From positions 124,001-188,000 of the forward strand of contig CBDAVB010000003.1 of assembly GCA_965200795.1 (NCBI GenBank): 64,000 bases of DNA, written 5' to 3'. Shown in pieces: positions 35,755 to 45,103 of the stretch. The first letter of the stretch is position 1, and each line of letters starts with the position of its first letter. The notes beneath the pieces are model-generated. The model saw nothing but the letters and a program-made list of their open reading frames with translations. It was not told the DNA's origin and made no database searches. Both the position numbers and the translations under genes were made by a program. The DNA is from Parashewanella sp965200795. GTDB taxonomy: Bacteria; Pseudomonadota; Gammaproteobacteria; Enterobacterales; Shewanellaceae.

Positions 35755-36417
35755 CTAAAAAGGTAATGATTCTATAATTAAATTTTCCTGTTCTAATCGA
35801 ATGCAGTTCGCCGCTTGCTCAAGCTGTCGTTGCAAATTATCATTCAACCAATATTGACCGGCGATAGAGACTAATTCAGCTTGGACATTATGTGCGATGA
35901 TGACGGCGTTTTTATCGCCGGCCGCCCCTGCCATAGCCTTGCCCCGAAGCGTACCATGAATATGAATATTGCCGTCAGCAATGACCTCAGCGCCATTACT
36001 CACCGCACCGAAGATCACTAAATCAGCGTCTTTAGCGTAAATCTGCTGGCCTGAGCGAACGGTTTTCTTAATAATTCTCGTTGTCTTAGGCATGGCCGGC
36101 GTGTTTACTGTCTTGCCCGTTTTAATGCTGACTAAATTCACTTGCTTAGCTTGCTGTTTTATTTCTTCGTTTGCCTCTGCAATCCCGACAACCACTAAAC
36201 CTAGTTCTGACAATAATTGCTTTAATTTTGATATATTAAAGTCAGGCTGCGTAATTTGTGAAAGATTGAGTACTAACGGGGCGCCGATGAGAAAATGCGG
36301 AGCAAGAGCAATTTTAGTTTCCAGCTCATTTTTAATTTGCTCTAGATTTGCTGTCTTCAAATGAAGCACGGATAGGGTAAAAGATGACCCTTTTAATTCG
36401 AAGCTAGAATTCGGCAT
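35755..36417 (-). CDS. minC: Septum site-determining inhibitor MinC
   Basis: Inhibits FtsZ polymerisation away from midcell. I take the ATG at 36417 (220 residues, MPNSSFELKGSSFTLSVLHL) because AAGGG precedes it and the N-terminus matches the family; the frame is open to 36453 with a poor ribosome-binding site. The C-terminal domain has the right-handed beta-helix text DLVIFGAVSNGAEVIADGNI and HIHGTLRGKAMAG. First gene of minCDE, divergent from ycgL. Confidence 0.95.
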   Translation of the reverse strand: MPNSSFELKGSSFTLSVLHLKTANLEQIKNELETKIALAPHFLIGAPLVLNLSQITQPDFNISKLKQLLSELGLVVVGIAEANEEIKQQAKQVNLVSIKTGKTVNTPAMPKTTRIIKKTVRSGQQIYAKDADLVIFGAVSNGAEVIADGNIHIHGTLRGKAMAGAAGDKNAVIIAHNVQAELVSIAGQYWLNDNLQRQLEQAANCIRLEQENLIIESLPF

Positions 36418-36539
36418 TCTGAAACAACACCCTTGATTCTGTCTGATTTTCATCAGATATCTGATTATAATTTTAAACGTTCATGTTATAGTGTCGACTT
36501 GTATCTGGCAAGCTGTAACTCAGGGATTTGTTAAACAAA

Positions 36540-36827
36540 ATGATCTGCGCTGTATATAAAAGTAGTATCAAGCAAGAAACCTATCTGTTCGTACCAAAAA
36601 AAGACAATTTTGACGATGTTCCCGAGCCTTTAATGAAAATGTTCGGCACACCTGCCCTGGTGATGCTATTACCTTTAGAGAAAACTGAAAAATTAGCGAT
36701 TGCTGTTATTGAAAAAGTTAAGCGAGATCTGGCCGGTAAAGGGTATTACTTACAATTGCCGCTCCCTAAGGAAAATCTTCTTGAACTGCATCGACTTTCA
36801 TTAGGGTTAGATAAAACAGAAAGTTAG
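36540..36827 (+). CDS. ycgL: YcgL-family protein
   Basis: A 95-residue conserved protein of unknown biochemical role, divergent from minC in many gammaproteobacteria. The ATG at 36540 gives MICAVYKSSIKQETYLFVPK, matching YcgL (MLCAIYRSKKKEGTYLYV). A TTG at 36528 is an alternative. The C-terminus has KGYYLQLPLPKENLL. Confidence 0.9.
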   Translation: MICAVYKSSIKQETYLFVPKKDNFDDVPEPLMKMFGTPALVMLLPLEKTEKLAIAVIEKVKRDLAGKGYYLQLPLPKENLLELHRLSLGLDKTES

Positions 36828-36922
36828 TAACTTTTACTTACTTGCGGATATGATAATTTTCTCAAATAAGGAGCGCGGAGAATTATCAGCGTTTCTGTTC
36901 CGCACGGATGAAGGGATTATTT

Positions 36923-37903
36923 ATGACTAAAAAATCATTGTGGTTGTTAACCTTGCTGTGTCTGACTCAGTTTTCACATGCAAAGCCGCAAAGTTTTAAT
37001 GAGTTTATCAAAGCAATACAACATGAGGCTAATGCCAAAGGCATAAGTAGCGCCACTGTGAGTATTCTTTCTGAGCAATCGAAACCCTTTAAAAAACTGG
37101 GCTCAAAGGAGCGGGCCTTAATTGCCGGGGAGCCTGTTTCTTTCGGTGCGTACTTAACTTCAAATATAACCGATGAAACGTTAAATCAGCTTAGCCGATT
37201 TCATGAAAGGTACCAAAATCAACTCACTGAAATTGCAAAATATTATAAGGTTCAGCCGAGGTTTGTTTTAGCGGCTTGGGCTGTGATATCTGATGTCGGT
37301 CAGTCTTATTCAAATTACCCTGTGCTGTCGATTTACTCATCCAAGGCCTTCAGGGCTGATGATAATGAGACTAAAGAACAGTTATACGCGGCATTAAAAG
37401 CAATAGATGAAAATAAACTCAATATTCATGATTTCAGGTCTGATCATCTCGGCAGAATAGGGCAGCTTTCCTTTACTCCGCTTTTGTATCAGCAATACGC
37501 TCAAGATTGGGATAAAGACGGTAAGTTTGATATCTGGCGTAACAATCTGGATAGTTTGGCTACTGTGGCTAACTTCCTGAGTAAAAAGGGGTGGAACCGA
37601 TCACAAACTTGGGGGAGGCAAGTCGCGTTAAAGCAGAAATTCACTCATAAAACCCTTTACGAAAAAGCTCACTCTTTTGTTTTTTGGTCACAAAAGGGAA
37701 TTACAAAATACAACGGCAGTCAACTGCCGGATAGAAGTGATATTAAAGCGACTTTAGTTCAACCGCTGGCTAAAGACAGTCGTCATTATCTGGTTTATGA
37801 CAATTTTAAAGTTCTGACTCAATGGCCTGATGTTGATGATAAACGTGCGTTAGCCATTACCTATTTGTCTGAAAAGCTGAAACCTCTTTTCAGGGAAAAA
37901 TAA
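36923..37903 (+). CDS. MltB-family lytic transglycosylase homologue lacking the catalytic glutamate
   Basis: A 326-residue SLT_2/MltB-like protein with a signal peptide ending near residue 20 (FSHA/KP). The usual active-site text is roughly W-G-I-E-S-x-(F/Y)-G; here it reads AAWAVISDVGQSYSNYPVL, so the Glu position is Ile122. The following QFMP motif is also altered (GQLSFTPLLYQQYA). The rest of the fold is recognisable (DGKFDIWRNNLDSLATVANF, GWNRSQTWGRQV). It is therefore probably inactive as a peptidoglycan lyase and may bind peptidoglycan. I prefer the ATG at 36923 with AAGGGA; 36908 is possible. It lies between ycgL and ycgN. Confidence 0.82.
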   Translation: MTKKSLWLLTLLCLTQFSHAKPQSFNEFIKAIQHEANAKGISSATVSILSEQSKPFKKLGSKERALIAGEPVSFGAYLTSNITDETLNQLSRFHERYQNQLTEIAKYYKVQPRFVLAAWAVISDVGQSYSNYPVLSIYSSKAFRADDNETKEQLYAALKAIDENKLNIHDFRSDHLGRIGQLSFTPLLYQQYAQDWDKDGKFDIWRNNLDSLATVANFLSKKGWNRSQTWGRQVALKQKFTHKTLYEKAHSFVFWSQKGITKYNGSQLPDRSDIKATLVQPLAKDSRHYLVYDNFKVLTQWPDVDDKRALAITYLSEKLKPLFREK

Positions 37904-37981
37904 ATTTTGCTGAGTCGGATACGGAACAAACGCCAGATTTATTGTAGAATTCAGCGTTTTTTATTTTTAGTCTCACAAATT

Positions 37982-38422
37982 ATGTCGTTTTGGAAAGAAA
38001 AAAAGTTATCAGAAATGACCGCTCAGGAGTGGGAGTCATTATGTGACGGCTGCGGAAAATGTTGTTTAAACAAAATCATTGATGATGAAACTGGTGAGTT
38101 GTTTTACACAGAAGCGGCTTGCAAGCTGCTCGATCATAAAACGGCGGCGTGTAAGAACTACTCCGACCGCACAAGTCTGGTGCCAGAGTGTACGGTTATC
38201 ACAATTGATAACTTACCTGAGCTGGACTGGCTTCCTGACAGCTGCGCTTACCGGCGTTTATATTCAGGTCAGTCATTACCTGAATGGCACCCTTTAATTG
38301 CCGGCGACAAAAAGAAAATGCATAAGCTGGGTATGTCGGTTAAAGGAAAGGTGGTTGATGAGAGAAGTGTGAAGTATTTAGACGACCATATTGTTATTTG
38401 GCCGCTTCACAATATTGATTAA
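37982..38422 (+). CDS. ycgN: YcgN family cysteine-cluster protein
   Basis: A 146-residue UPF0260/YcgN protein, putatively metal-binding. The cysteine cluster CDGCGKCCLNK is followed by further conserved Cys (AACKLL, AACKNY, PECT, SCAYR). I set the start at ATG 37982 (MSFWKEKKLSEMTAQEWESL), matching E. coli YcgN; the upstream open frame from 37907 has no similarity. It ends convergently with dsbB. Confidence 0.92.
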   Translation: MSFWKEKKLSEMTAQEWESLCDGCGKCCLNKIIDDETGELFYTEAACKLLDHKTAACKNYSDRTSLVPECTVITIDNLPELDWLPDSCAYRRLYSGQSLPEWHPLIAGDKKKMHKLGMSVKGKVVDERSVKYLDDHIVIWPLHNID

Positions 38423-38438
38423 CCTCAGCATTAAATAA

Positions 38439-38470
38439 ATGAGTTGATATATCCAGGTATACCAACTCAT
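38439..38470. terminator. Hairpin between convergent ycgN and dsbB
   Basis: ATGAGTTG (38439-38446) pairs with CAACTCAT (38463-38470), with further partial pairing inside the loop. No T-run, so a weak bidirectional terminator at best. Confidence 0.45.
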
Positions 38471-38483
38471 AACCACTTATCTT

Positions 38484-38993
38484 TTAAACGTTTTTACTGA
38501 CAGACGCCTGAAAGAACAAAGCAAACGCAGCCAGGAACATGATAAAGACGACAATCATCCATTCCGCCATTGACACACCTAAAAAGCGCCACTGAATTTC
38601 TCCGCACAAGCCTGTAGGCTGAAATATTGACGGTAACCACTCATGTAAAGGCATCCAAGAAGGGAATTCAGGTAAGAAAGAGCATGTCGCAAAAGGCGAC
38701 GGATTACGTTCGATCTGGACCAGTTCTATCGCAATCTTTAACCCCCAGGACGCACTTAACCCCCAAACGACCACGCCAAACGTTCTTAACATGCGAGATT
38801 TAGGGTTTGCTAAGCCGATTAAACCGGCAGCAAGTAAACCAAACATAGCTAAGCGTTGGTAGACACACATAACACACGGGTCTAAATGCATAACGTATTG
38901 GAAGAACAGAGCACAGCCTTCCAGTGCCAGAGCACCAAGGGCAAGAATTAACCAGGCCAGTCGAGTTTGTGAAAAAGCGATTAAATTTTTCAA
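38484..38993 (-). CDS. dsbB: Disulfide bond formation protein B
   Basis: Inner-membrane quinone reductase that reoxidises periplasmic DsbA. With the TTG start at 38993, which has GGAG six bases upstream, it has 169 residues. The four functional cysteines are C40 and C43 (CVMC), C103 (FATCSF) and C129 (TGLCGE), the same spacing as E. coli. Four membrane helices are visible. The frame extends to a GTG at 39047, but those 18 residues look non-coding. It lies 78 bases from nhaB, same strand. Confidence 0.95.
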   Translation of the reverse strand: MKNLIAFSQTRLAWLILALGALALEGCALFFQYVMHLDPCVMCVYQRLAMFGLLAAGLIGLANPKSRMLRTFGVVVWGLSASWGLKIAIELVQIERNPSPFATCSFLPEFPSWMPLHEWLPSIFQPTGLCGEIQWRFLGVSMAEWMIVVFIMFLAAFALFFQASVSKNV

Positions 38994-39070
38994 TTGTAAC
39001 TCCAGAATTTTAAAAGCCCCAGGTAACACGGGGGCGCTCGACGTCACTATAACAATTTGAAATTTAGATG

Positions 39071-40663
39071 TTAATGGGTAACTAAAGATGCATCTGAAAT
39101 TTCTTTTGCACTGTGATGACCGATTAAATGAACATCATAATAGAAGTATCGAGTCAAGTTTTCTAATGCCCCCATTTCAATTGCTGCTACACCAACAAGT
39201 GAAAGAACGATTGTGTATGGAAGCGCCATCCAAACCATTCTGCCGTAGGATAATCTGATGAGCGGAGCAAGCGCGGATGTCAGCAGGAACAAGAACGCGG
39301 CCTGACCGTTTGGTGTCGCGACTGACGGCAGGTTTGTACCGGTATTGATCGCTACAGCTAATAAATCGAATTGGTCACGGGTGATTTCGCCGTTAATCAG
39401 CGCTGTTTTAACTTCGTTAATGTAAACAGTACCAACGAATACGTTATCACTCACCATAGAAAGTAAGCCGTTCGCAATGTAGAAAATGACTAATTGCATG
39501 TTGCCTTCAAAACTCAGCGCCCAGTGAATGACCGGAGAAAAAAGGTTTTGATCAATAATCACGCCTACAACCGAGAAGAATACCGCAAGAAGAGCCGTGA
39601 AAGGCAATGCCTCTTCAAATGCTTTACCCAGAGCGTGCTCGTCAGTCACACCGTTAAATGCAGTATTGATAATAATAACGGACAGACCAATCAAACCAAC
39701 TGACGCAAGGTGGAATGCAAGGCCGATGATTAACCAGATACCGACTAAAGCTTGAATTACAAGTTTAACTTTGTCTTTCTGAGTGCGCGTTTTGTCTTCG
39801 TACGCCGCATAGTCAGACAGAATTGTATGCACCGCTTGAGGTAATTGAACGCCGTAGCCGAAGACTTTGAATTTCTCAACCAAGAAACAGGTTATCAGGC
39901 CGGCAAATAAAACAGGAACCGTAACCGGTGACATTCTTAATGCGAACTCTGCAAATCCCCAGTTGGTCTGTGAAGCGATAATCAGGTTTTGCGGCTCGCC
40001 GACCATAGTACAAACACCCCCCAGTGCCGTACCGACCCCTGCGTGAAGTAGCAAGTTACGTAAGAAACCACGGAAGTTTTCAAGCTCTTCATAATTAAGC
40101 TGTTGCTGTTCTTCTCGTGTATGATCATGATCATCGTGGAAATTTTTTCCTGACGCTACTTTGTGGTAGATCGAGTAAAAACCAACGGCTACAGCGATAA
40201 TTACCGCAATTACTGTCAGCGCGTCAAGAAACGCTGATAAGAATGCCGCGCAGGCGCAAAACATTAAAGAAACAACGACTTTTGAACGAACCTTAGTAAT
40301 GATTTTCGTGAAAGAAAAAAGTAATAGCTGCTTCATGAAGTAAATACCAGCGACCATAAAGATCAGCAGTAACAGAACTTCTAAGTTGGCCTGGATTTCA
40401 TGAAGTACCTGATAAGGGCTTGTCATGCCTATCGCAACCGCTTCAATGGCGAGTAAGCCTCCAGGCTGAAGCGGATAACACTTCAACGCCATTGCCAGGG
40501 TAAAGATAAATTCGACGACTAGTAGCCATCCCGCAACAAACGGATCTACAAAAAAGAAAACTAACGGGTTTATTATCAAGCAAGCTAAAATTGCAATCTT
40601 GTACCACTTAGGAGAATTACCTAAGAAGTTATCAATAAACGCCTGACTCATGGTCACAGGCAT
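39071..40663 (-). CDS. nhaB: Na+/H+ antiporter NhaB
   Basis: Sodium-proton antiporter of the inner membrane, about 12 helices. The ATG at 40663 (MPVTMSQAFIDNFLGNSPKW, 530 residues) is chosen because GAGGAT precedes it and the length matches the family; the frame is open to 40693. Family blocks include FFFVDPFVAGWLLVVEFIFT, MALKCYPLQPGGLLAIEA and PNGQAAFLFLLTSALAPLIR. Divergent from fadR, the conserved arrangement. An 18-bp perfect inverted repeat lies 26 bases upstream. Confidence 0.96.
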   Translation of the reverse strand: MPVTMSQAFIDNFLGNSPKWYKIAILACLIINPLVFFFVDPFVAGWLLVVEFIFTLAMALKCYPLQPGGLLAIEAVAIGMTSPYQVLHEIQANLEVLLLLIFMVAGIYFMKQLLLFSFTKIITKVRSKVVVSLMFCACAAFLSAFLDALTVIAVIIAVAVGFYSIYHKVASGKNFHDDHDHTREEQQQLNYEELENFRGFLRNLLLHAGVGTALGGVCTMVGEPQNLIIASQTNWGFAEFALRMSPVTVPVLFAGLITCFLVEKFKVFGYGVQLPQAVHTILSDYAAYEDKTRTQKDKVKLVIQALVGIWLIIGLAFHLASVGLIGLSVIIINTAFNGVTDEHALGKAFEEALPFTALLAVFFSVVGVIIDQNLFSPVIHWALSFEGNMQLVIFYIANGLLSMVSDNVFVGTVYINEVKTALINGEITRDQFDLLAVAINTGTNLPSVATPNGQAAFLFLLTSALAPLIRLSYGRMVWMALPYTIVLSLVGVAAIEMGALENLTRYFYYDVHLIGHHSAKEISDASLVTH

Positions 40664-40688
40664 ATGATCCTCACTCATGTAAATATCA

Positions 40689-40734
40689 ATCAATTAATCT
40701 AAGGTGATAAAATTAACACCTTAGATTAATTGAT
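40689..40734. promoter_or_regulatory. 18-bp perfect inverted repeat upstream of nhaB
   Basis: ATCAATTAATCTAAGGTG (40689-40706) and its exact complement CACCTTAGATTAATTGAT (40717-40734) are separated by 10 bases. It lies between divergent nhaB and fadR, in the likely 5' leader or promoter of nhaB. It is not at a gene end and has no T-run on the nhaB side, so an ordinary terminator is unlikely. It does not resemble a FadR operator. The rest of 40735-40999 is AT-rich promoter-like DNA. Confidence 0.6.
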
Positions 40735-40999
40735 AAAGGTTTAAAATAAATGCCGACTTTCGCCAGTCTAGACTAAAGAAACTTCTGGTGTCATCAGGGA
40801 AAAAACTTAAATTTTTAAAAATTAGATATCGGCGGCAGAATTTTAGTGACTTATCGAATGAAATGCTATCTCCGTCATAATATCTACACGAAAAAAAGCA
40901 GTTTTTTTACGATTACGTTAAATGGGGTTGTGTTAATTTATCCTCTCTCTGGTATGATCTGTTCAATCTCAAACGAATTATTATCGGAAAAATAGGTTG

Positions 41000-41716
41000 A
41001 TGATTATCAATGCCAAAGGACCTGCGAGTTTCGCAGAGAAATATATTGTTCGTTCAATTTGGGAAGGTAAATTCCCGTCTGGTTCAATTTTACCTGCGGA
41101 GCGTGAACTTTCAGAGTTGATTGGTGTTACGCGTACCACACTAAGAGAAGTGCTTCAAAGACTCGCCAGAGATGGCTGGTTAACCATTCAGCACGGTAAA
41201 CCTACAAAAGTTAATAATTTCTGGGAAACCTCAGGTCTGAATATTCTTGAGACTATCGCGGATCTTAATCCGGAAGGTTTTCCGACTTTAGTGGATCAAC
41301 TCCTGTCCGCCCGGACCAACATCAGTACTATTTATTTCCGCGCCGCGGTTCGTACTAATCCAGACGTAGTTTGTGAAGTACTTTCTAAAATTCCGGAGCT
41401 TGAAGACACTGCTGAAGCTTATGCTGAATTTGATTATGAACTTCACCACACTTTGGCGTTTTCATGCGGCAACCCGCTTTACGTATTAATTCTTAACGGC
41501 TTTAAAGGCTTGTATAGCCGCGTTGGTCGTTATTACTTCTCCAGCCCTGAAGCAAGAAAACTTGCAATGAATTTTTACGTTGAGCTTGAAAAGCTGGGTA
41601 AAGTCAAGAACTTCCAGGAAGTGGCTGATTTAATGAGAAAGTATGGTATTGAGAGTGGTCAGGTCTGGTTGTCGATTCGTGAAGACTTGCCGTCAGAAAT
41701 CGCGCACGAATCCTGA
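41000..41716 (+). CDS. fadR: Fatty acid metabolism regulator FadR
   Basis: GntR-family regulator that represses beta-oxidation genes and activates fabA/fabB, released by long-chain acyl-CoA. The 238 residues from ATG 41000 (MIINAKGPASFAEKYI) match E. coli FadR. The winged helix contains LPAERELSELIGVTRTTLRE and LQRLARDGWLTIQHGKPTKV. The acyl-CoA-binding domain follows. It lacks the roughly 40-residue insertion known from Vibrio FadR. A hairpin follows at 41729. Confidence 0.97.
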   Translation: MIINAKGPASFAEKYIVRSIWEGKFPSGSILPAERELSELIGVTRTTLREVLQRLARDGWLTIQHGKPTKVNNFWETSGLNILETIADLNPEGFPTLVDQLLSARTNISTIYFRAAVRTNPDVVCEVLSKIPELEDTAEAYAEFDYELHHTLAFSCGNPLYVLILNGFKGLYSRVGRYYFSSPEARKLAMNFYVELEKLGKVKNFQEVADLMRKYGIESGQVWLSIREDLPSEIAHES

Positions 41717-41728
41717 TTGAAAATTAAC

Positions 41729-41761
41729 ATGCGTTAGATTTCAGCGGGAAATCTAACGCAT
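41729..41761. terminator. Hairpin between fadR and a convergent hypothetical gene
   Basis: ATGCGTTAGATTT (41729-41741) and AAATCTAACGCAT (41749-41761) form a perfect 13-bp stem with a 7-base loop. It follows the fadR stop by 12 bases and precedes the stop of the leftward gene at 41768. Likely bidirectional. Confidence 0.65.
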
Positions 41762-41767
41762 CAAAGT

Positions 41768-42130
41768 TTATTGATTAAAATTGTTTTGTTCTAGGTTTAT
41801 TTTCTGGATATTCCAGCGATAACCCGTTGAATTGTCCTTTAAATTATAGCTCGTTAATTTTAACGGCAACTCTATCTCGGTTTGGGGCAGTTTTATTAAA
41901 AAGTTTTTTTCATCATTCATAGCAGGTACGCCTAACATTAAACTGGACTTGTAAAACCTGCACACTCCGTAAAATGGTTTAGAGAGTGTATGACGATAAT
42001 CATTAAAATGTATATAAGTACCACTACAAGGATAAACTTTATTGTCTATATTTTTGCCTTGATACGTTGCGGCGTATGCATAATTACTGAGTAATAACAC
42101 GCCCAGAAAAAGCTTCGTTACGACTTTCAT
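41768..42130 (-). CDS. Hypothetical small secreted protein
   Basis: A 120-residue protein with a clear signal peptide (MKVVTKLFLGVLLLSNYAYA, cleavage after AYA). The mature part of about 100 residues has two cysteines (YPCSG and GVCRF) that could form a periplasmic disulfide, perhaps made by the nearby DsbA/DsbB pathway. It is rich in aromatic residues and beta-strand-like. No family is recognised. It is separated from ycgB by about 97 bases on the same strand. Confidence 0.65.
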   Translation of the reverse strand: MKVVTKLFLGVLLLSNYAYAATYQGKNIDNKVYPCSGTYIHFNDYRHTLSKPFYGVCRFYKSSLMLGVPAMNDEKNFLIKLPQTEIELPLKLTSYNLKDNSTGYRWNIQKINLEQNNFNQ

Positions 42131-42227
42131 TCTTTACCTTTCTACATCAGCTGAACGCAAAAGCAAACTATCATTAAAGCCCTGAATACAGAAGGACGCA
42201 TTGGTTATTAGTTATCAACATCAGTTA

Positions 42228-43763
42228 TTATTTATTAATATCGTTTTTTTTATTTTCTGAAGAAGCAGGACAAGTTGCGAGGTGCATAATTTCTCCTGTA
42301 ATTGATTCTTCTTCAATATGAACATCAAAACACCACAACCTATGCAGGTGCTTAATGACTTCTTTATAACTTTCATCCAGTGGTATTGAATTATGCGGAA
42401 CGTGCCTGACCGTTAACGATCTATCTCCGTTAATATCTACGCTCTGAACTTGTATGTTCGGCTCATTATTTGACAAATTATACTGCTGGGATAACAGATA
42501 TCTTATTTCCCTGAAACCTGTATCATTATGAATGGCTGAAATTGTGACATGATCTTTATCCGCATCATTTACGACGCTGAATAATTTGAATTCACGTATT
42601 ATCCTCGGTGATAAATATTGACTGATAAAGCTTTCATCTTTAAAGTTTTTCATGGCAAAATGTAAGGTTTCTAACCAATCACTACCGGCAACATCAGGGA
42701 ACCAGGTTTTATCTTCCTCAGTCGGGTTCTCACACATACGCTTAATATCGCAAAACATATTAAAACCTAACGCATAGGGGTTAATACCGGTGTAATAAGG
42801 ACTATCAAATGGCTGCTGTTTGACTACACCTGTGTGACTTTGCAGAAACTCAAGCATAAATCTGTCAGTTACAACGCCCTCATCGTAAAGGTGATTCAGA
42901 ATGGTGTAATGCCAGAATGTGGCCCAACCTTCATTCATGACCTGGGTCTGCTTTTGAGGATAAAAGTATTGCGCTATCTTTCGTATGATTCTGACGATTT
43001 CTCTTTGCCAGCTTTCCAGAAGAGGGGCGTTTTTTTCAATAAAATAAAGGATATTTTCTTGCGGCTCCTCAGGAAAACATTTCTCCTGAACTTGACTGTG
43101 CTTTTTATTACTTTGCGGCAGAGTTCTCCATAAGTCGTTAACCTGGCTTTGCAGATACTCTTCACGTTGCTTTTGTCTTGCCTGCTCTTGCTTGAATGAT
43201 ATTTCATTCGGGCGTTTATAGCGATCAACGCCAAAATTCATTAAGGCGTGACAAGAATCCAGTAACTCTTCAACTTTCGCGGTGCCATGTTCTAATTCAC
43301 ATTTGAGAATATAGTTCTTTGCGAAAACTAAATAATCAATAATTGAGCCGGCGTCTGTCCATGTGTTAAATAAATAATTATTTTTGAAAAAGCTGTTGTG
43401 ACCATAACAGGCATGAGCCATTACTAAGGCTTGCATTGTCACGGTATTTTCTTCCATCAAATAAGCAATACAAGGATCCGAGTTAATTACGATCTCATAG
43501 GCCAGCCCCATTTGCCCTCGTCTGTAGCTCTGCTCAGTTTGGATGAATTTTTTGCCAAAAGACCAATGCGTGTAACTTACAGGCATTCCTATAGCGGCAT
43601 AAGCATCCATCATTTGCTCAGCTGTAATGATTTCGATCTGATTAGGGTAATAATCGAGCTGGTAGTGATCAGCAACTCGCTCTATTTCTTTTTGATACTT
43701 CTCTAAAAGTGCAAACGTCCACTCTGGTCCGTCACTTAGCGTCTCACGTTTTGATTTAGTCAC
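42228..43763 (-). CDS. ycgB: SpoVR family protein YcgB
   Basis: A 511-residue SpoVR-family protein. SpoVR is needed for spore cortex in Bacillus; in Gram-negatives the family travels with YeaG and YeaH and is stress-linked, but its biochemistry is unknown. Conserved blocks include MAHACYGHNSFFKNNYLFN, FIEKNAPLLESWQREIVR and MNEGWATFWHYTILNHLYDE. The length matches E. coli YcgB (510). It lies nine bases after yeaH, last of the three-gene unit. Confidence 0.95.
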   Translation of the reverse strand: MTKSKRETLSDGPEWTFALLEKYQKEIERVADHYQLDYYPNQIEIITAEQMMDAYAAIGMPVSYTHWSFGKKFIQTEQSYRRGQMGLAYEIVINSDPCIAYLMEENTVTMQALVMAHACYGHNSFFKNNYLFNTWTDAGSIIDYLVFAKNYILKCELEHGTAKVEELLDSCHALMNFGVDRYKRPNEISFKQEQARQKQREEYLQSQVNDLWRTLPQSNKKHSQVQEKCFPEEPQENILYFIEKNAPLLESWQREIVRIIRKIAQYFYPQKQTQVMNEGWATFWHYTILNHLYDEGVVTDRFMLEFLQSHTGVVKQQPFDSPYYTGINPYALGFNMFCDIKRMCENPTEEDKTWFPDVAGSDWLETLHFAMKNFKDESFISQYLSPRIIREFKLFSVVNDADKDHVTISAIHNDTGFREIRYLLSQQYNLSNNEPNIQVQSVDINGDRSLTVRHVPHNSIPLDESYKEVIKHLHRLWCFDVHIEEESITGEIMHLATCPASSENKKNDINK

Positions 43764-43772
43764 AAGATCACC

Positions 43773-45041
43773 TCAGGTCGTTTGTTTTTTAAACAGCTCG
43801 CGGAAAACCGGATAAATATCGTTTTGATTTTTAATGTGCTGCACCGCAATATTTCCAAAGTCTTTTTGAAGTTCCTGGTACTGTTTCCATAATGACTGAT
43901 GCGCACGCTGTGTAATCTCTATATATGAATAATAACGAACAACGGGCAGAATTTTCTTTGACAGTAAATCGGCGCACTTGCCGCAGTCATCAGCCCAGTT
44001 ATCGCCGTCGGAAGCTTGCGCCACATAAATGTTCCACTCATTTTCCGGATAGCGTTTTCGCTGTATCTCGTTCATCAGTCTCAGTGCGCTGGATACAATG
44101 GTTCCGCCCGTCTCCTGGGAGTAAAAGAACTCATGCTCGTCGACTTCTTTTGCCTGGGTATGATGGCGGATAAACACCACTTCCAGATTTTTATAGGTAC
44201 GGGTTAAAAACAAATACAGCAAAATATAAAAACGCTTAGCAATATCCTTAGTCGCTTGATCCATCGAACCTGATACATCCATTAAGCAAAACATCACGGC
44301 TTGTGAAGAAGGCACCTCGTGCCTCGCGAAATTGTTATAGCGCAAATCGAAAGTATCGATAAAAGGTATTTTCTTAATCCGATATTCAAGTTCTGCGATT
44401 TGTGACTTTTTTGCTTCAATCAGATCCGCGTCTGAACCCGGAACATCGAGCAGTTCCTGAAGCTCTGATTTTAGTTTTGCCAGCTGTTTTCTTTTTGCGG
44501 CTGTTAACGCGATTCTGCGTGCCAGGGACGTGCGAAGTGAGCGAACGATATTGATGTTTGCGGGCACGCCGTCATTAGTAAAACCCGCGCGATGAATTTG
44601 GTGGTTGACAATTTTGCTTAATTGTGTTTTTTGCAAGTTCGGGAGCGCTAAATCCTCAAACAGCAATTCTAAATATTCATCTTTTGATATTTGAAATACA
44701 AAATCATCCTTGCCTTCACCTGAGTCAGAAGCATCGCCGTTTCCTGAACCTGAACCCTCATTTCCCCGGGGTTTAGGTATTTTATCACCTTCAACGAATT
44801 CTTTATTCCCCGGGTGAATTTGTTTTTTTATACCACCTTTGCCTTGATGAAAAATAGGCTCAGATATATCCTTAGTCGGAATACTGATATTCTCGCCTTT
44901 ATCAATGTCTGTCACACCTCTTTGCGTAACCGCGTCACTCACAGACTTCTTGATTTGCTGCTTGTAACGCTCAATGAATCTTTGGCGATTGACTGTACTC
45001 TTTCCCTTGGCATTAAGTCTGCGGTCTATGAAATTAGCCAT
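43773..45041 (-). CDS. yeaH: YeaH/YhbH family VWA-domain protein
   Basis: A 422-residue UPF0229 protein. The N-terminus MANFIDRRLNAKGKSTVNRQ is the family signature. A von Willebrand A-like domain carries the MIDAS DVSGS within FCLMDVSGSMDQATKD. A Gly/Ser-rich linker lies around residues 95-110. It partners the YeaG kinase in the stress and nitrogen-starvation response. The gap to yeaG is 62 bases. Confidence 0.95.
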   Translation of the reverse strand: MANFIDRRLNAKGKSTVNRQRFIERYKQQIKKSVSDAVTQRGVTDIDKGENISIPTKDISEPIFHQGKGGIKKQIHPGNKEFVEGDKIPKPRGNEGSGSGNGDASDSGEGKDDFVFQISKDEYLELLFEDLALPNLQKTQLSKIVNHQIHRAGFTNDGVPANINIVRSLRTSLARRIALTAAKRKQLAKLKSELQELLDVPGSDADLIEAKKSQIAELEYRIKKIPFIDTFDLRYNNFARHEVPSSQAVMFCLMDVSGSMDQATKDIAKRFYILLYLFLTRTYKNLEVVFIRHHTQAKEVDEHEFFYSQETGGTIVSSALRLMNEIQRKRYPENEWNIYVAQASDGDNWADDCGKCADLLSKKILPVVRYYSYIEITQRAHQSLWKQYQELQKDFGNIAVQHIKNQNDIYPVFRELFKKQTT

Positions 45042-45103
45042 AAGCTCTCCGAGATAAAGCTGGAGTGAATGTTATTCACTCCTTTGAGTAGTGAGTCTTA
45101 AAT

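Noticed and set aside
41729..41761. 13-bp perfect inverted repeat after fadR as a novel element
   Set aside because: Its position between convergent gene ends is fully explained by a terminator.
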